Shown here piece after piece: positions 52,921-64,000 of a DNA stretch of 64,000 nt. This DNA comes from Megalobrama amblycephala. Lineage: Eukaryota > Chordata > Actinopteri > Cypriniformes > Xenocyprididae. The position numbers were made by a program, and so were the translations under genes. The first letter of the stretch is position 1. Every line of letters starts with the position of its first letter. Location: the NCBI RefSeq assembly GCF_018812025.1, contig NC_063054.1:37814396-37878395 (forward strand), read 5' to 3'. The notes beneath the pieces were generated by a model. It did not search any database, was not told the origin of the DNA, and saw only the letters and a program-made list of their open reading frames with translations.

Positions 52921-53804
52921 TGTTTCGTGACCAATGTTCAGGGTCTCTCAATTATGCTTTTTTGGGGGGTACTGGGTAACACATGAAAAGATACTATGAT
53001 AGAACTTATCTGTGGTGTTTTTTAGGTCAAGCAAAATTACTAGTGCTACAAATTGCTCAGACTTGATAAAACAACTAAAACAATCCCGCAGACTTACATC
53101 TTAAGAAAATATTGAACTACTTAAAGTTGTTTTTAAAGTGCATTCTGTCTGTGAGGGACATCTGAAGGTCTGGAGGAGCGTCAGAGACCGTAAATGAGCT
53201 TCAAAGGGGCGGTTCTGTATATGTATTGCATTATGGGAGAAAAACACCGGCATTTACTCAGAAATCCACTGAAAGTTTAAGTGCTTTGAGACACATTAAC
53301 ATTTTCTTTTGGAATTAAAGGCCAAGCAGCTCTCCACAGTTTATGTTTTGACTCTTGTGGACGTCTGACCTCGACGGACTGATCAGAGGAAATGAACCGG
53401 AAAAAGATTTCCACATCAAAGAGGGTGGAGCCTCAGAGCCACACCCACCTCACCCACACCCACCACTGACCAATGGTAAATTTTTCTGAAAACTTCACTT
53501 TGGCAAGCCGTTTCGAACTCCATACGAACTTCCATTTGACCTGATTTGGTTCGAAATAACGTCACACCAGATATTTCTTCGATTTCGCTTGAAGTATATC
53601 AGGGCCTCTAAACTAAGGCAGAAGAAACACACATGTGCCACTTTCATGGAAATAAAGCTTAAAAATTTTGTTCGTTTTGAAAGATAAGAAGATGCCTTTG
53701 TGGAAAAGTAGCACACTTTAGCATAATTTCAAAAAGAGTACTTATTGAAATAATATATGCTAAAAGAAAATATTTAAGTGTGAACTGAATGTAATGTTTT
53801 TGAA
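52921..53804. other. No gene seen
   Basis: No recognised exon, repeat or RNA. Confidence 0.4.
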
Positions 53805-54125
53805 CACTTAGGGGACGTTTACATGACAGTTTTCAACTAAAAACGGAAAACTTTTTATGTGTTTTGGCTGTTCATTTACACAACAACAACGCGTTTGGGG
53901 GCCTGAAAATGCAAACTTTCGAAAACAGGTTTTTGAAAACGATACTGTTATCATCTCTGTGTTAACTACAAAAACGTGAATTTGTGAAAACTGTGACGTC
54001 ATGCGCATGAGTATTACATGCTCAGTCTATAGGCGTGTAGTGTTTCTTTACAAAGTGACATCGCCATCTACTGGCCTGGCAGCAGAATACAGCGTTTTTG
54101 TTTTTTCATGTGAACGGGGATCACT
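53805..54125. repeat. Dispersed repeat related to the type-X ZP flanks
   Basis: The ggggacgtttacatgacagt start and the tttgggggcctgaaaatgca and aaaactgtgacgtcatgcgc blocks match, in reverse orientation, the segments at about 9,650-9,840 and 23,300-23,460. Confidence 0.7.
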
Positions 54126-55595
54126 TTGACAACATTGTTGTCTGTATAATTTATATTAAATGCAATTAGTTGAACTTTAGAGCCACTTAAGTAGGTCAAA
54201 AAATGTAGATATTATTTTATAATTACTTCTATTGTCTTTGAAATATGGTTAAAGTGTACTGCTGAATGAATCTGACAAGCATTTATGGTAAAATACAATA
54301 TACTTCAATATTATTTCTATTGAAACTTTTATGTCATGTATTTAAATATATTTCCGTTTACACATTTGTAATTATAAAGATGCAATTTACTACATTTACA
54401 ATATATTAACTTTAAATGTAATATTGAATAACAAAATTATAGTCAAATACTTTACATGTGCTTTAGTACATTAGTCAACACATTAAAATAAGTGTACTTC
54501 TTTGAAGCGCGACAAAACATTATTAAAATGTATTAACTTGACAATATTAGGCCTACAAAGTGCACACTTAAGTGGCTTTTTATTTTATTAAAATATTATC
54601 TGCAAATACAGTTTTTTAAAAAGTATACTTTGAAGATTTTAAGAACACTACAAGCACACAGTCAATACAATTAAGTGCACTTATTTTTAAGAAGGGTGCT
54701 TAAACCTTTAGAAGAAAGTCAACCTCAAGAAGTCAAACAAAATATTATATTTTATTTTCTATTTGTTTTACATGATGTTTGCAAACCTGTACTCAAAATA
54801 TAGGAGTCTGAATACAATTTACAACCTGATTTGTTCATTATTTTCTGGCTTAAACATGAAATAAACATACAAAATAATTAAAGTGTATGTAACGGTATAA
54901 GTCGTTTAAGTCAGTTTTGATGTTGATGCAGGCTTGAGAAGAGAAACCTGTCAGTGAATTGATTTTTAAGAGACGTTTGTGAAGCTTTTATGGTGTTTTT
55001 GTTTATTTTGGAGCTTGACTGACATGATTTGTATGCCGTTGTAGGGCAGAATTTCTTCTTTTGTGTTCCACAGACAAATAAGCAGCGTGTGGGTTTGAAA
55101 CCACACAAAGGTGAGTAGATGACGACAACTTCTGTGGGAAAACTTTTACATGCAAAAAAGCCAAAGCCACAAAAGCTGTCGATATCTACAGGCCGCAGTG
55201 AAAGTGCTGCAGGTCTTCAGAGGAATATAAAGCAGAACAGTGAATGAATAAAGCCATAAAGACTCACAAAGGGCGTTTAAAGCAGCAGATCCTTTCTGAC
55301 ATGTTTCAAAAGGAAAGAGCCGTGAATCATCAAACACTCTCAATGAACACACAGTCATGCACGAGTTTTACCTGGAAATATCTCATGTGTTTGTGTGTGT
55401 TTCTTAGCAACTCTAATCCAGTATTTTAATCGTCCTGTGTAGATCGTGTCTATCTAGATTTATTAATTCACATCAGGTTATTATTATTTTTATTATAAAC
55501 ATTTTTTTATTTGCCTAATTTTAAAGTAAATACAATGAAAGCAAAATATAAATAAAATGAAGTTTAAAACATTTCAACATTTCACATTTCTTCAT
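54126..55595. other. No gene seen
   Basis: AT-rich, no domain-bearing frame, no clear repeat. Confidence 0.4.
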
Positions 55596-58500
55596 TTTGG
55601 GTAGTTTTTGTGTTACCCAGCTCCTGGGTCAGACGTAGCAACCCAGAGTTTGGGTGATTTTTGTGTTACCCAGATCCTGGGTCAGACATAACAACCTTGT
55701 GTTTGGTTTGGGTGGTTTTTGTGTTACCCAGATCCTGGGTCAGACGTAACAACCCAGCGTTTGGGTGGATTTTCTGTTACCCAGATCCTGGGTCAGACGT
55801 AACAACCCAGCATTTGGGTGGATTTTCTGTTACCCAGATCCTGGGTCAGACGTAACAACCCAGCGTTTGGGTGGATTTTGTGTTACCCAGCTCCTGGGTC
55901 AGACGTAACAACCCTGTGTTTGGTTTGGGTGGTTTTTGTGTTACCCAGATCCTGGGTCAGACGTAACAACCCAGCGTTTGGGTGGATTTTCTGTTACTCA
56001 GATCCTGGGTCAGACGTAACAACCCAGCGTTTGGGTGGTTTTTGTGTTACCCAGATCCTGGGTCAGATGTAACAACCCAGCGTTTGGGTGGTTTTTGTGT
56101 TACCCAGATCCTGGGTCAGACGTAGCAACCCAGCGTTTGGGTGGTTTTTGTGTTACCCAGATCCTGGGTCAGACATAACAACCTTGTGTTTGGTTTGGGT
56201 GGTTTTTGTGTTACCCAGATCCTGGGTCAGATGTAACAACCCAGCGTTTGGGTGGTTTTTGTGTTACCCAGCTCCTGGGTCAGACATAACAACCCAGTGT
56301 TTGGGTGATTTTTGTGTTACCCAGATCCTGGGTCAGACATAACAACCTTGTGTTTGGTTTGGGTGGTTTTTGTGTTACCCAGATCCTGGGTCAGACGTAA
56401 CAACCCAGCGTTTGGGTGGATTTTCTGTTACCCAGATCCTGGGTCAGACGTAACAACCCAGCATTTGGGTGGATTTTCTGTTACCCAGATCCTGGGTCAG
56501 ACGTAACAACCCAGCGTTTGGGTGGATTTTGTGTTACCCAGCTCCTGGGTCAGACGTAACAACCCTGTGTTTGGTTTGGGTGGTTTTTGTGTTACCCAGA
56601 TCCTGGGTCAGACGTAACAACCCAGCGTTTGGGTGGATTTTCTGTTACTCAGATCCTGGGTCAGACGTAACAACCCAGCGTTTGGGTGGTTTTTGTGTTA
56701 CCCAGATCCTGGGTCAGACAAAACAACCTTGTGTTTGGTTTGGGTGGTTTTTGTGTTACCCAGATCCTGGGTCAGACGTAACAACCCAGCGTTTGGGTGG
56801 TTTTTGTGTTACCCAGATCCTGGGTCAGATGTAACAACCCAGCGTTTGGGTGGTTTTTGTGTTACCCAGATCCTGGGTCAGACGTAACAACCCAGCGTTT
56901 GGGTGGTTTTTGTGTTACCCAGATCCTGGGTCAGACGTAACAACCCAGCGTTTGGGTGGTTTTTGTGTTACACAGCTCCTGGGTCAGACGTAACAACCCA
57001 GCGTTTGGGTGGATTTTCTGTTACTCAGATCCTGGGTCAGACGTAACAACCCAGCGTTTGGGTGGTTTTTGTGTTACCCAGCTCCTGGGTCAGACGTAAC
57101 AACCCAGCGTTTGGGTGGTTTTTGTGTTACCCAGATCCTGGGTCAGACGTAACAACCCAGCGTTTGGGTGGTTTTTGTGTTACCCAGATCCTGGTCAGAC
57201 GTAACAACCCAGCGTTTGGGTGGTTTTTGTGTTACCCAGATCCTGGGTCAGACGTAACAACCCAGCGTTTGGGTGGTTTTTGTGTTACCCAGATCCTGGG
57301 TCAGACGTAACAACCCAGCGTTTGGGTGGATTTTCTGTTACTCAGATCCTGGGTCAGAAGTAACAACCCAGCGTTTGGGTGGTTTTTGTGTTACCCAGCT
57401 CCTGGGTCAGACGTAACAACCCAGCGTTTGGGTGGATTTTTTGTTACCCAGATCCTGGGTCAGACGTAACAACCCAGCGTTTGGGTGGTTTTTGTGTTAC
57501 CCAGCTCCTGGGTCAGACGTAACAACCCAGCGTTTGGGTGGTTTTTGTGTTACCCAGATCCTGGGTCAGACGTAACAACCCAGCGTTTGGGTGGTTTTTG
57601 TGTTACCCAGCTCCTGGGTCAGACGTAACAACCCAGCGTTTGGGTGGATTTTCTGTTACCCAGATCCTGGGTCAGACGTAACAACCCAGCGTTTGGGTGG
57701 TTTTTGTGTTACCCAGCTCCTGGGTCAGACGTAACAACCCAGCGTTTGGGTGGATTTTGTGTTACCCAGCTCCTGGGTCAGACGTAACAACCCTGTGTTT
57801 GGTTTGGGTGGTTTTTGTGTTACCCAGATCCTGGGTCAGACGTAACAACCCAGCGTTTGGGTGGATTTTCTGTTACTCAGATCCTGGGTCAGACGTAACA
57901 ACCCAGCGTTTGGGTGGTTTTTGTGTTACCCAGATCCTGGGTCAGATGTAACAACCCAGCGTTTGGGTGGTTTTTGTGTTACCCAGATCCTGGGTCAGAC
58001 GTAGCAACCCAGCGTTTGGGTGGTTTTTGTGTTACCCAGATCCTGGGTCAGACATAACAACCTTGTGTTTGGTTTGGGTGGTTTTTGTGTTACCCAGATC
58101 CTGGGTCAGATGTAACAACCCAGCGTTTGGGTGGTTTTTGTGTTACCCAGCTCCTGGGTCAGACATAACAACCCAGTGTTTGGGTGATTTTTGTGTTACC
58201 CAGATCCTGGGTCAGACATAACAACCTTGTGTTTGGTTTGGGTGGTTTTTGTGTTACCCAGATCCTGGGTCAGACGTAACAACCCAGCGTTTGGGTGGAT
58301 TTTCTGTTACCCAGATCCTGGGTCAGACGTAACAACCCAGCATTTGGGTGGATTTTCTGTTACCCAGATCCTGGGTCAGACGTAACAACCCAGCGTTTGG
58401 GTGGATTTTGTGTTACCCAGCTCCTGGGTCAGACGTAACAACCCTGTGTTTGGTTTGGGTGGTTTTTGTGTTACCCAGATCCTGGGTCAGACGTAACAAC

Positions 58501-61195
58501 CCAGCGTTTGGGTGGATTTTCTGTTACTCAGATCCTGGGTCAGACGTAACAACCCAGCGTTTGGGTGGTTTTTGTGTTACCCAGATCCTGGGTCAGACAA
58601 AACAACCTTGTGTTTGGTTTGGGTGGTTTTTGTGTTACCCAGATCCTGGGTCAGACGTAACAACCCAGCGTTTGGGTGGTTTTTGTGTTACCCAGATCCT
58701 GGGTCAGATGTAACAACCCAGCGTTTGGGTGGTTTTTGTGTTACCCAGATCCTGGGTCAGACGTAACAACCCAGCGTTTGGGTGGTTTTTGTGTTACCCA
58801 GATCCTGGGTCAGACGTAACAACCCAGCGTTTGGGTGGTTTTTGTGTTACACAGCTCCTGGGTCAGACGTAACAACCCAGCGTTTGGGTGGATTTTCTGT
58901 TACTCAGATCCTGGGTCAGACGTAACAACCCAGCGTTTGGGTGGTTTTTGTGTTACCCAGCTCCTGGGTCAGACGTAACAACCCAGCGTTTGGGTGGTTT
59001 TTGTGTTACCCAGATCCTGGGTCAGACGTAACAACCCAGCGTTTGGGTGGTTTTTGTGTTACCCAGATCCTGGGTCAGACGTAACAACCCAGCGTTTGGG
59101 TGGTTTTTGTGTTACCCAGATCCTGGGTCAGACGTAACAACCCAGCGTTTGGGTGGTTTTTGTGTTACCCAGATCCTGGGTCAGACGTAACAACCCAGCG
59201 TTTGGGTGGATTTTCTGTTACTCAGATCCTGGGTCAGAAGTAACAACCCAGCGTTTGGGTGGTTTTTGTGTTACCCAGCTCCTGGGTCAGACGTAACAAC
59301 CCAGCGTTTGGGTGGATTTTTTGTTACCCAGATCCTGGGTCAGACGTAACAACCCAGCGTTTGGGTGGTTTTTGTGTTACCCAGCTCCTGGGTCAGACGT
59401 AACAACCCAGCGTTTGGGTGGTTTTTGTGTTACCCAGATCCTGGGTCAGACGTAACAACCCAGCGTTTGGGTGGTTTTTGTGTTACCCAGCTCCTGGGTC
59501 AGACGTAACAACCCAGCGTTTGGGTGGATTTTCTGTTACCCAGATCCTGGGTCAGACGTAACAACCCAGCGTTTGGGTGGTTTTTGTGTTACCCAGATCC
59601 TGGGTCAGACGTAACAACCCAGCGTTTGGGTGGATTTTCTGTTACCCAGATCCTGGGTCAGACGTAACAACTCAGCGTTTGGGTAGTTTTTGTGTTACCC
59701 AGCTCCTGGGTCAGACGTAACAACCCAGCGTTTGGGTGGTTTTTGTGTTACCCAGATCCTGGGTCAGATGTAACAACTCAGCGTTTGGGTGGTTTTTGTG
59801 TTACCCAGCTCCTGGGTCAGACGTAACAACCCAGCGTTTGGGTGGTTTTTGTGTTACCCAGCTCCTGGGTCAGACGTAACAACCCAGCGTTTGGGTGGTT
59901 TTTGTGTTACTCAGCTCCTGGGTCAGACGTAACAACCCAGCGTTTGGGTGGATTTTCTGTTACCCAGATCCTGGGTCAGACGTAACAACCCAGCGTTTGG
60001 GTGGTTTTTGTGTTACCCAGCTCCTGGGTCAGACGTAACAACCCAGCGTTTGGGTGGATTTTCTGTTACCCAGATCCTGGGTCAGACGTAACAACCCAGC
60101 GTTTGGGTGGTTTTTGTGTTACCCAGCTCCTGGGTCAGACGTAACAACCCAGCGTTTGGGTGGTTTTTGTGTTACCCAGCTCCTGGGTCAGACGTAACAA
60201 CCCAGTGTTTGGGTGGTTTTTGTGTTACCCAGCTCCTGGGTCAGACGTAACAACCCAGCGTTTGGGTGGTTTTTGTGTTACCCAGCTCCTGGGTCAGACG
60301 TAACAACCCAGCGTTTGGGTGGTTTTTGTGTTACTCAGCTCCTGGGTCAGACGTAACAACCCAGCGTTTGGGTGGTTTTTGTGTTACCCAGCTCCTGGGT
60401 CAGACGTAACAACCCAGCGTTTGGGTGGTTTTTGTGTTACTCAGCTCCTGGGTCAGACGTAACAACCCAGCGTTTGGGTGGTTTTTGTGTTACCCAGCTC
60501 CTGGGTCAGACGTAACAACCCAGCGTTTGGGTGGTTTTTGTGTTACCCAGCTCCTGGGTCAGACGTAACAACCCAGCGTTTGGGTGGTTTTTGTGTTACC
60601 CAGCTCCTGGGTCAGACGTAACAACCCAGCGTTTGGGTGGTTTTTGTGTTACTCAGCTCCTGGGTCAGACGTAACAACCCAGCGTTTGGGTGGATTTTCT
60701 GTTACCCAGATCCTGGGTCAGACGTAACAACCCAGCGTTTGGGTGGTTTTTGTGTTACCCAGCTCCTGGGTCAGACGTAACAACCCAGCGTTTGGGTGGA
60801 TTTTCTGTTACCCAGATCCTGGGTCAGACGTAACAACCCAGCGTTTGGGTGGTTTTTGTGTTACCCAGCTCCTGGGTCAGACGTAACAACCCAGCGTTTG
60901 GGTGGTTTTTGTGTTACCCAGCTCCTGGGTCAGACGTAACAACCCAGCGTTTGGGTGGTTTTTGTGTTACCCAGCTCCTGGGTCAGACGTAACAACCCAG
61001 CGTTTGGGTGGTTTTTGTGTTACCCAGCTCCTGGGTCAGACGTAACAACCCAGCGTTTGGGTGGTTTTTGTGTTACCCAGCTCCTGGGTCAGACGTAACA
61101 ACCCAGCGTTTGGGTGGTTTTTGTGTTACCCAGATCCTGGGTCAGACGTAACAACCCAGCGTTTGGGTGGATTTTCTGTTACCCAGATCCTGGGT
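55596..61195. repeat. 53-bp minisatellite, about 104 units, with higher-order structure
   Basis: The basic unit is 53 bp (for example 60,362-60,414). A 58-bp variant has five extra bases (tttggtttgggtgg in place of tttgggtgg). Each unit contains the near-palindrome ACCCAG-n3-CTGGGT and a second mirrored pair ACCCA/TGGGT. Variants ATC/CTC in the centre, GTG/CTG and ACTCAG recur in blocks. A block of about 1.86 kb from about 55,860 is repeated 1,879 bp further on (about 57,740-59,595); 1,879 equals 30 short and 5 long units minus a 1-nt deletion at about 57,193. A shorter offset of 651 bp also recurs. Units are not multiples of 3, so open frames across them are not protein. Confidence 0.98.
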
Positions 61196-61224
61196 CAACA
61201 CCTGGGTCAACAACCCAGGTGTTG
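61196..61224. repeat. Perfect 12-bp hairpin at minisatellite edge
   Basis: CAACACCTGGGT, a 5-nt loop, then ACCCAGGTGTTG, exactly where the 53-bp array stops. Confidence 0.9.
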
Positions 61225-61919
61225 AGTTATTTACAGCGGGCATTTTGCGCCCCCTTCAGGAGAGAGGAGTGCAGCTCTGTGAAACTGGTGCATGCCTTCG
61301 ATAAAATACAGGTTTGTGTACGTTTTATTTTATCTAAAAATTTGTTATTGTTCTGTATATCGCTTAATTTTATGCAAAGCAACATACAGGGGCGCGATGT
61401 GAGTCACCTAAACGAGTGTCGCGTCGGTCTTTTCACATGATGGAAACGCCTGATGCCTTGCATAAAATGTTATGATTTTATTCAAAAATATACAGAATAT
61501 AAATACTTATGATGTTAAAATATGTTCTCAGAATAGTACACTGATTATTTATGGACAGGTTATGGAGTCAGTCACAGCATTTTTCGGCTACGAGTGAAAC
61601 TCAGGCGGCGGTCTGAAGTTATCAGTTATCGGCTCGAGATCCAGCTCCGTTACGGTGGAAACAGGACAACAGAGACTGGTCTCTTACACGTGAATTACTA
61701 ACAAATGTTTAATTTTTACTTGTAATATTTGTTAAACGAACTTAAATGTAGGCAATATGTATTAAAAACTATATTAAAAAAAGGGATTAAATAAAGGAAC
61801 TATCATGCAAACCAGTGGTTGTGTGAGTATTTAAAAAAGTTGATAGGATTTAAGTTAATCTGTAAACATTAATTCATGTATGAAGTAAAAATAAACTAGT
61901 TATTATAGTAAAAATGAAT
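61225..61919. other. No gene seen
   Basis: Unique-looking sequence flanking the array; no supportable exon. Confidence 0.4.
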
Positions 61920-62035
61920 GAACCCAATTTGCTGGGTAAAATTAACCCACCATGTGTTCTGTCCTATATTTACCCAGCCCTTGGGTTGAAAACAACCCAA
62001 ATTGGGTTGTTTTTAATCCAGTGTTTTTTAGAGTA
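61920..62035. repeat. Repeat related to the minisatellite unit
   Basis: Carries several AACCCAA/TTGGGTT mirrored words (aacccaatttgctgggtaaa, acccagcccttgggttg) and ends in aatccagtgttttttagagt, which looks like a DNA-transposon end. The minisatellite unit may have come from such an element; inference only. Confidence 0.5.
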
Positions 62036-62589
62036 AACAGTGATAAAGCTTTCAAAGTTAAAATTAGGGCTGTCAATCAATTAAAATGTTTAATCGAGGC
62101 CTAATTAATTACACAATGTAGCGATTAATTAATTTGGAAGAGAAATTACCCCCAAAAGATCATTTAAAGTCATTATTGTGTTAAATGAGAAAAGCATCAA
62201 ATAGACATTTCAAAAAGTAGCTTTAGATTTTTTTTTAATGAAATGATACTCTAAATAAGAAAATAAATCTGCCAGTAGGTGGTGGTAAATGTCTAAATGA
62301 GTCATTGAGTCATTCAATTCTACAAACAGCTGATTCATTCAGGAATGAAGTAAATGGCTCTCTTTATGAATGAGTCATTGAATCATTAGTTCACCCAATT
62401 CGTTCAAAATGCGAATTGCGTTAAATGCATTCATAACTTTAACATGTTATTTTTTACAATAACTTAACACTTTAACTAGGGCTGTCGATTTAACATGTAT
62501 AAATATATAAGAGGAAAGTGTATTTTTGGTGCTCTGTCAGTTCATTTTAAATGATCCAAACATTTTTAATAGTACAAATATTTCATGTT

Positions 62590-62625
62590 TATGCATTTGG
62601 CAGACGCTTTTATCCAGAGCAACAC
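62590..62625 (-). repeat. SINE/LINE tail fragment, reversed
   Basis: atgcatttggcagacgcttt followed by tatccagagcaac, the reverse complement of the tail at 1,567-1,600. Confidence 0.6.
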
Positions 62626-62769
62626 TGCACTGCATTCATGTTTATTTTATTAAATTCATGCATTCCCTGAAAATCAAACTGGTGATTTCAAGACTTTCAT
62701 AGAATTTTTTAAAATAAATATCTACAAAACAATTAGCTGTTTGAAATCATTTTAGATCAAATTCAGCCG

Positions 62770-63180
62770 TCAAACACCTAAAGTGCAGCAGATCCTCCAG
62801 GGCTTTTCACTTCGGATCTTTTTACATGTCGATCTGCAGCAAAATTGGATTGACGGAGCGCTTCGGATGTGTCCTTACCGACACGGATCACTTCATCCAG
62901 GCCGGATCTCCTCAGCGTAACACGGCAGTAATTCTCTGTTCACCATTACAGTTATTACCCTCTTAACAGCACACAAAAGAGTCTCACCCCAGCGCCGCAG
63001 GCTTTATTGGACTGAACCGACGGGCGGACGGGCTGAGAGACGCTGCTGTCTCACCGGGTCTGTCTCCGTAATAAGCCCATTTACAGAGACGGGAGTTCAC
63101 CAAGCATGCTGTAATTGAAATTGTTTCAGGCTGATAAAAACAGTGGAGGTGCATGAGAGGGACGAGGTCATCATTAAAGT
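62770..63180. other. Unclassified, non-repetitive, moderately GC-rich
   Basis: Ordinary-composition block without repeat words. No frame shows the expected wasf1 N-terminal sequence. May hold regulatory sequence, not supportable further. Confidence 0.3.
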
Positions 63181-63265
63181 GCTCTCGCTCTCTCTCTCTC
63201 TCTCTCTCTGCTCTTTCATCAGACTAGAGCTCTCATAACCAACCCACGGAAACACTGACTTCATT

Positions 63266-63432
63266 TTCTGAAGACTGGAGTAATGATGCTGAAAATTCAG
63301 CTTTGATCACAGGAATAAATTACACTTTACTATATATTCACATAGAAAACAGCTGATTTACACTGGAATAATATTTCACAATTTTTACTGTATTTTTCAT
63401 CAAATAAACACAGCCCGAGCAGAAGAGACTCT
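63266..63432. repeat. Dispersed repeat, copy 3 of 3
   Basis: Starts within tctgaagactggagtaatga and matches 45,990-46,150 closely. Confidence 0.8.
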
Positions 63433-63677
63433 TTCAAAAACATTAAAGTTAATAGTGTAGTTTTTGTCCAGTCTAGTTGTGTTTTGCGTTTTCATTGTTG
63501 TTTCATAATCTTGACACAGTTCTTCAGAAATGGCATGTTTTTGTGGAAAGTGGAAGCAGATTGAGCATCTGTCTGTCTCTCGCTCTGTTATCAGATCTCT
63601 CAGCTCAGTCGAGCTTCCAGAAAACATGCTGTCAGATTCTCCAGTCGAGAAACTCAATCACAGCCGATAACAGACTG

Positions 63678-63681
<4 letters not shown>

Positions 63682-63722
<41 letters not shown>

Positions 63723-63789
63723 TGTGTTGATGTGTTTGTGTGTGTTTATGTTTGTGTGTGTGTGTGTGTGTGTGAGTGTGTGAGAGAGA

Positions 63790-63822
<33 letters not shown>

Positions 63823-63893
63823 TGTGTTGATGTGTTTGTGTGTGTTTATGTTTGTGTGTGTGTGTGTGTGTGTGTGTGAGTGTGTGAGAGAGA

Positions 63894-63926
<33 letters not shown>

Positions 63927-64000
63927 TGTGTTGATGTGTTTGTGTGTGTTTATGTTTGTGTGTGTGTGTGTGTGTGTGAGTGTGTGAGAGAGAGTGTGTG
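63682..64000. repeat. Compound GT/GA tandem repeat, about 100-bp period
   Basis: The word agtgtgttgatgtgtttgtg recurs at 63,721, 63,821 and 63,925, embedded in (GT)n and (GA)n runs. The array continues past the window end. Confidence 0.92.

Noticed and set aside
55661..58766. Many repeated open frames with CYPDPGSDVTTQ-type sequence
   Set aside because: The unit is 53 bp, so the frame changes with every copy, and they are simple translations of the minisatellite.
55596..61195. CRISPR-like array
   Set aside because: There are no unique spacers; whole units repeat in tandem, and the genome is vertebrate.
51409..64000. N-terminal exons of wasf1 in the right part of the window
   Set aside because: No minus-strand frame resembling the WAVE N terminus with splice sites was found; the exons are assumed to lie beyond 64,000.

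Overview
The window looks like nuclear DNA of a teleost, most likely a cyprinid (carp or zebrafish relative). The reasons are a tandem cluster of egg-envelope ZP genes of the ZPB type (called zp2 in zebrafish), a large load of hAT, Tc1 and palindromic miniature elements, long AT and CA/GT microsatellites, and a wasf1-like gene with fish-sized introns. The species cannot be fixed from the sequence alone. All gene calls rest on reading frames, splice sites and recognised protein motifs; no database was searched.

Layout. (1) 1-7,370: no gene recognised; dispersed repeats, two palindromic elements and a hAT element with an 8-bp target duplication. (2) 7,368-9,349: two broken ZP copies fused head to head, forming a large inverted repeat. 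(3) 10,579-29,645: five apparently intact 8-exon ZP genes on the + strand, predicted proteins 544, 455, 555, 511 and 438 aa. Each encodes a signal peptide, a Gln-rich repeat of variable length, a trefoil (P) domain, a ZP domain and an RKRR furin-type site, with no membrane anchor. Exons 2-7 have identical lengths in all five. Each gene has the same promoter module (CCAAT, CAGTTG E-box, TACAAAAR). Three intergenic spacers carry the same Ty3/gypsy pol fragment, so it was amplified with the genes; one copy holds a three-deep nest of further transposons. (4) 29,670-31,160: repeats. (5) 32,547-51,408, - strand: the 3' part of a WASF1/WAVE1-like gene, with six recognised coding exons plus a candidate 51-nt in-frame cassette exon; its 5' exons must lie beyond the right edge. 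Its introns hold many AT-rich tandem arrays. (6) 55,596-61,195: a 5.6-kb minisatellite of 53-bp units with higher-order duplication, probably inside the wasf1 5' intron. (7) 61,230-64,000: dispersed repeats and a GT/GA compound tandem repeat.

How it works together. The ZP proteins are expected to be secreted by oocytes (or liver in some fish), cleaved at the furin site and polymerised through their ZP domains into the egg envelope. Near-identical exons 2-8 with variable exon 1 repeats point to ongoing duplication and gene conversion. WASF1 activates the Arp2/3 complex and is functionally unrelated; it is only a neighbour.
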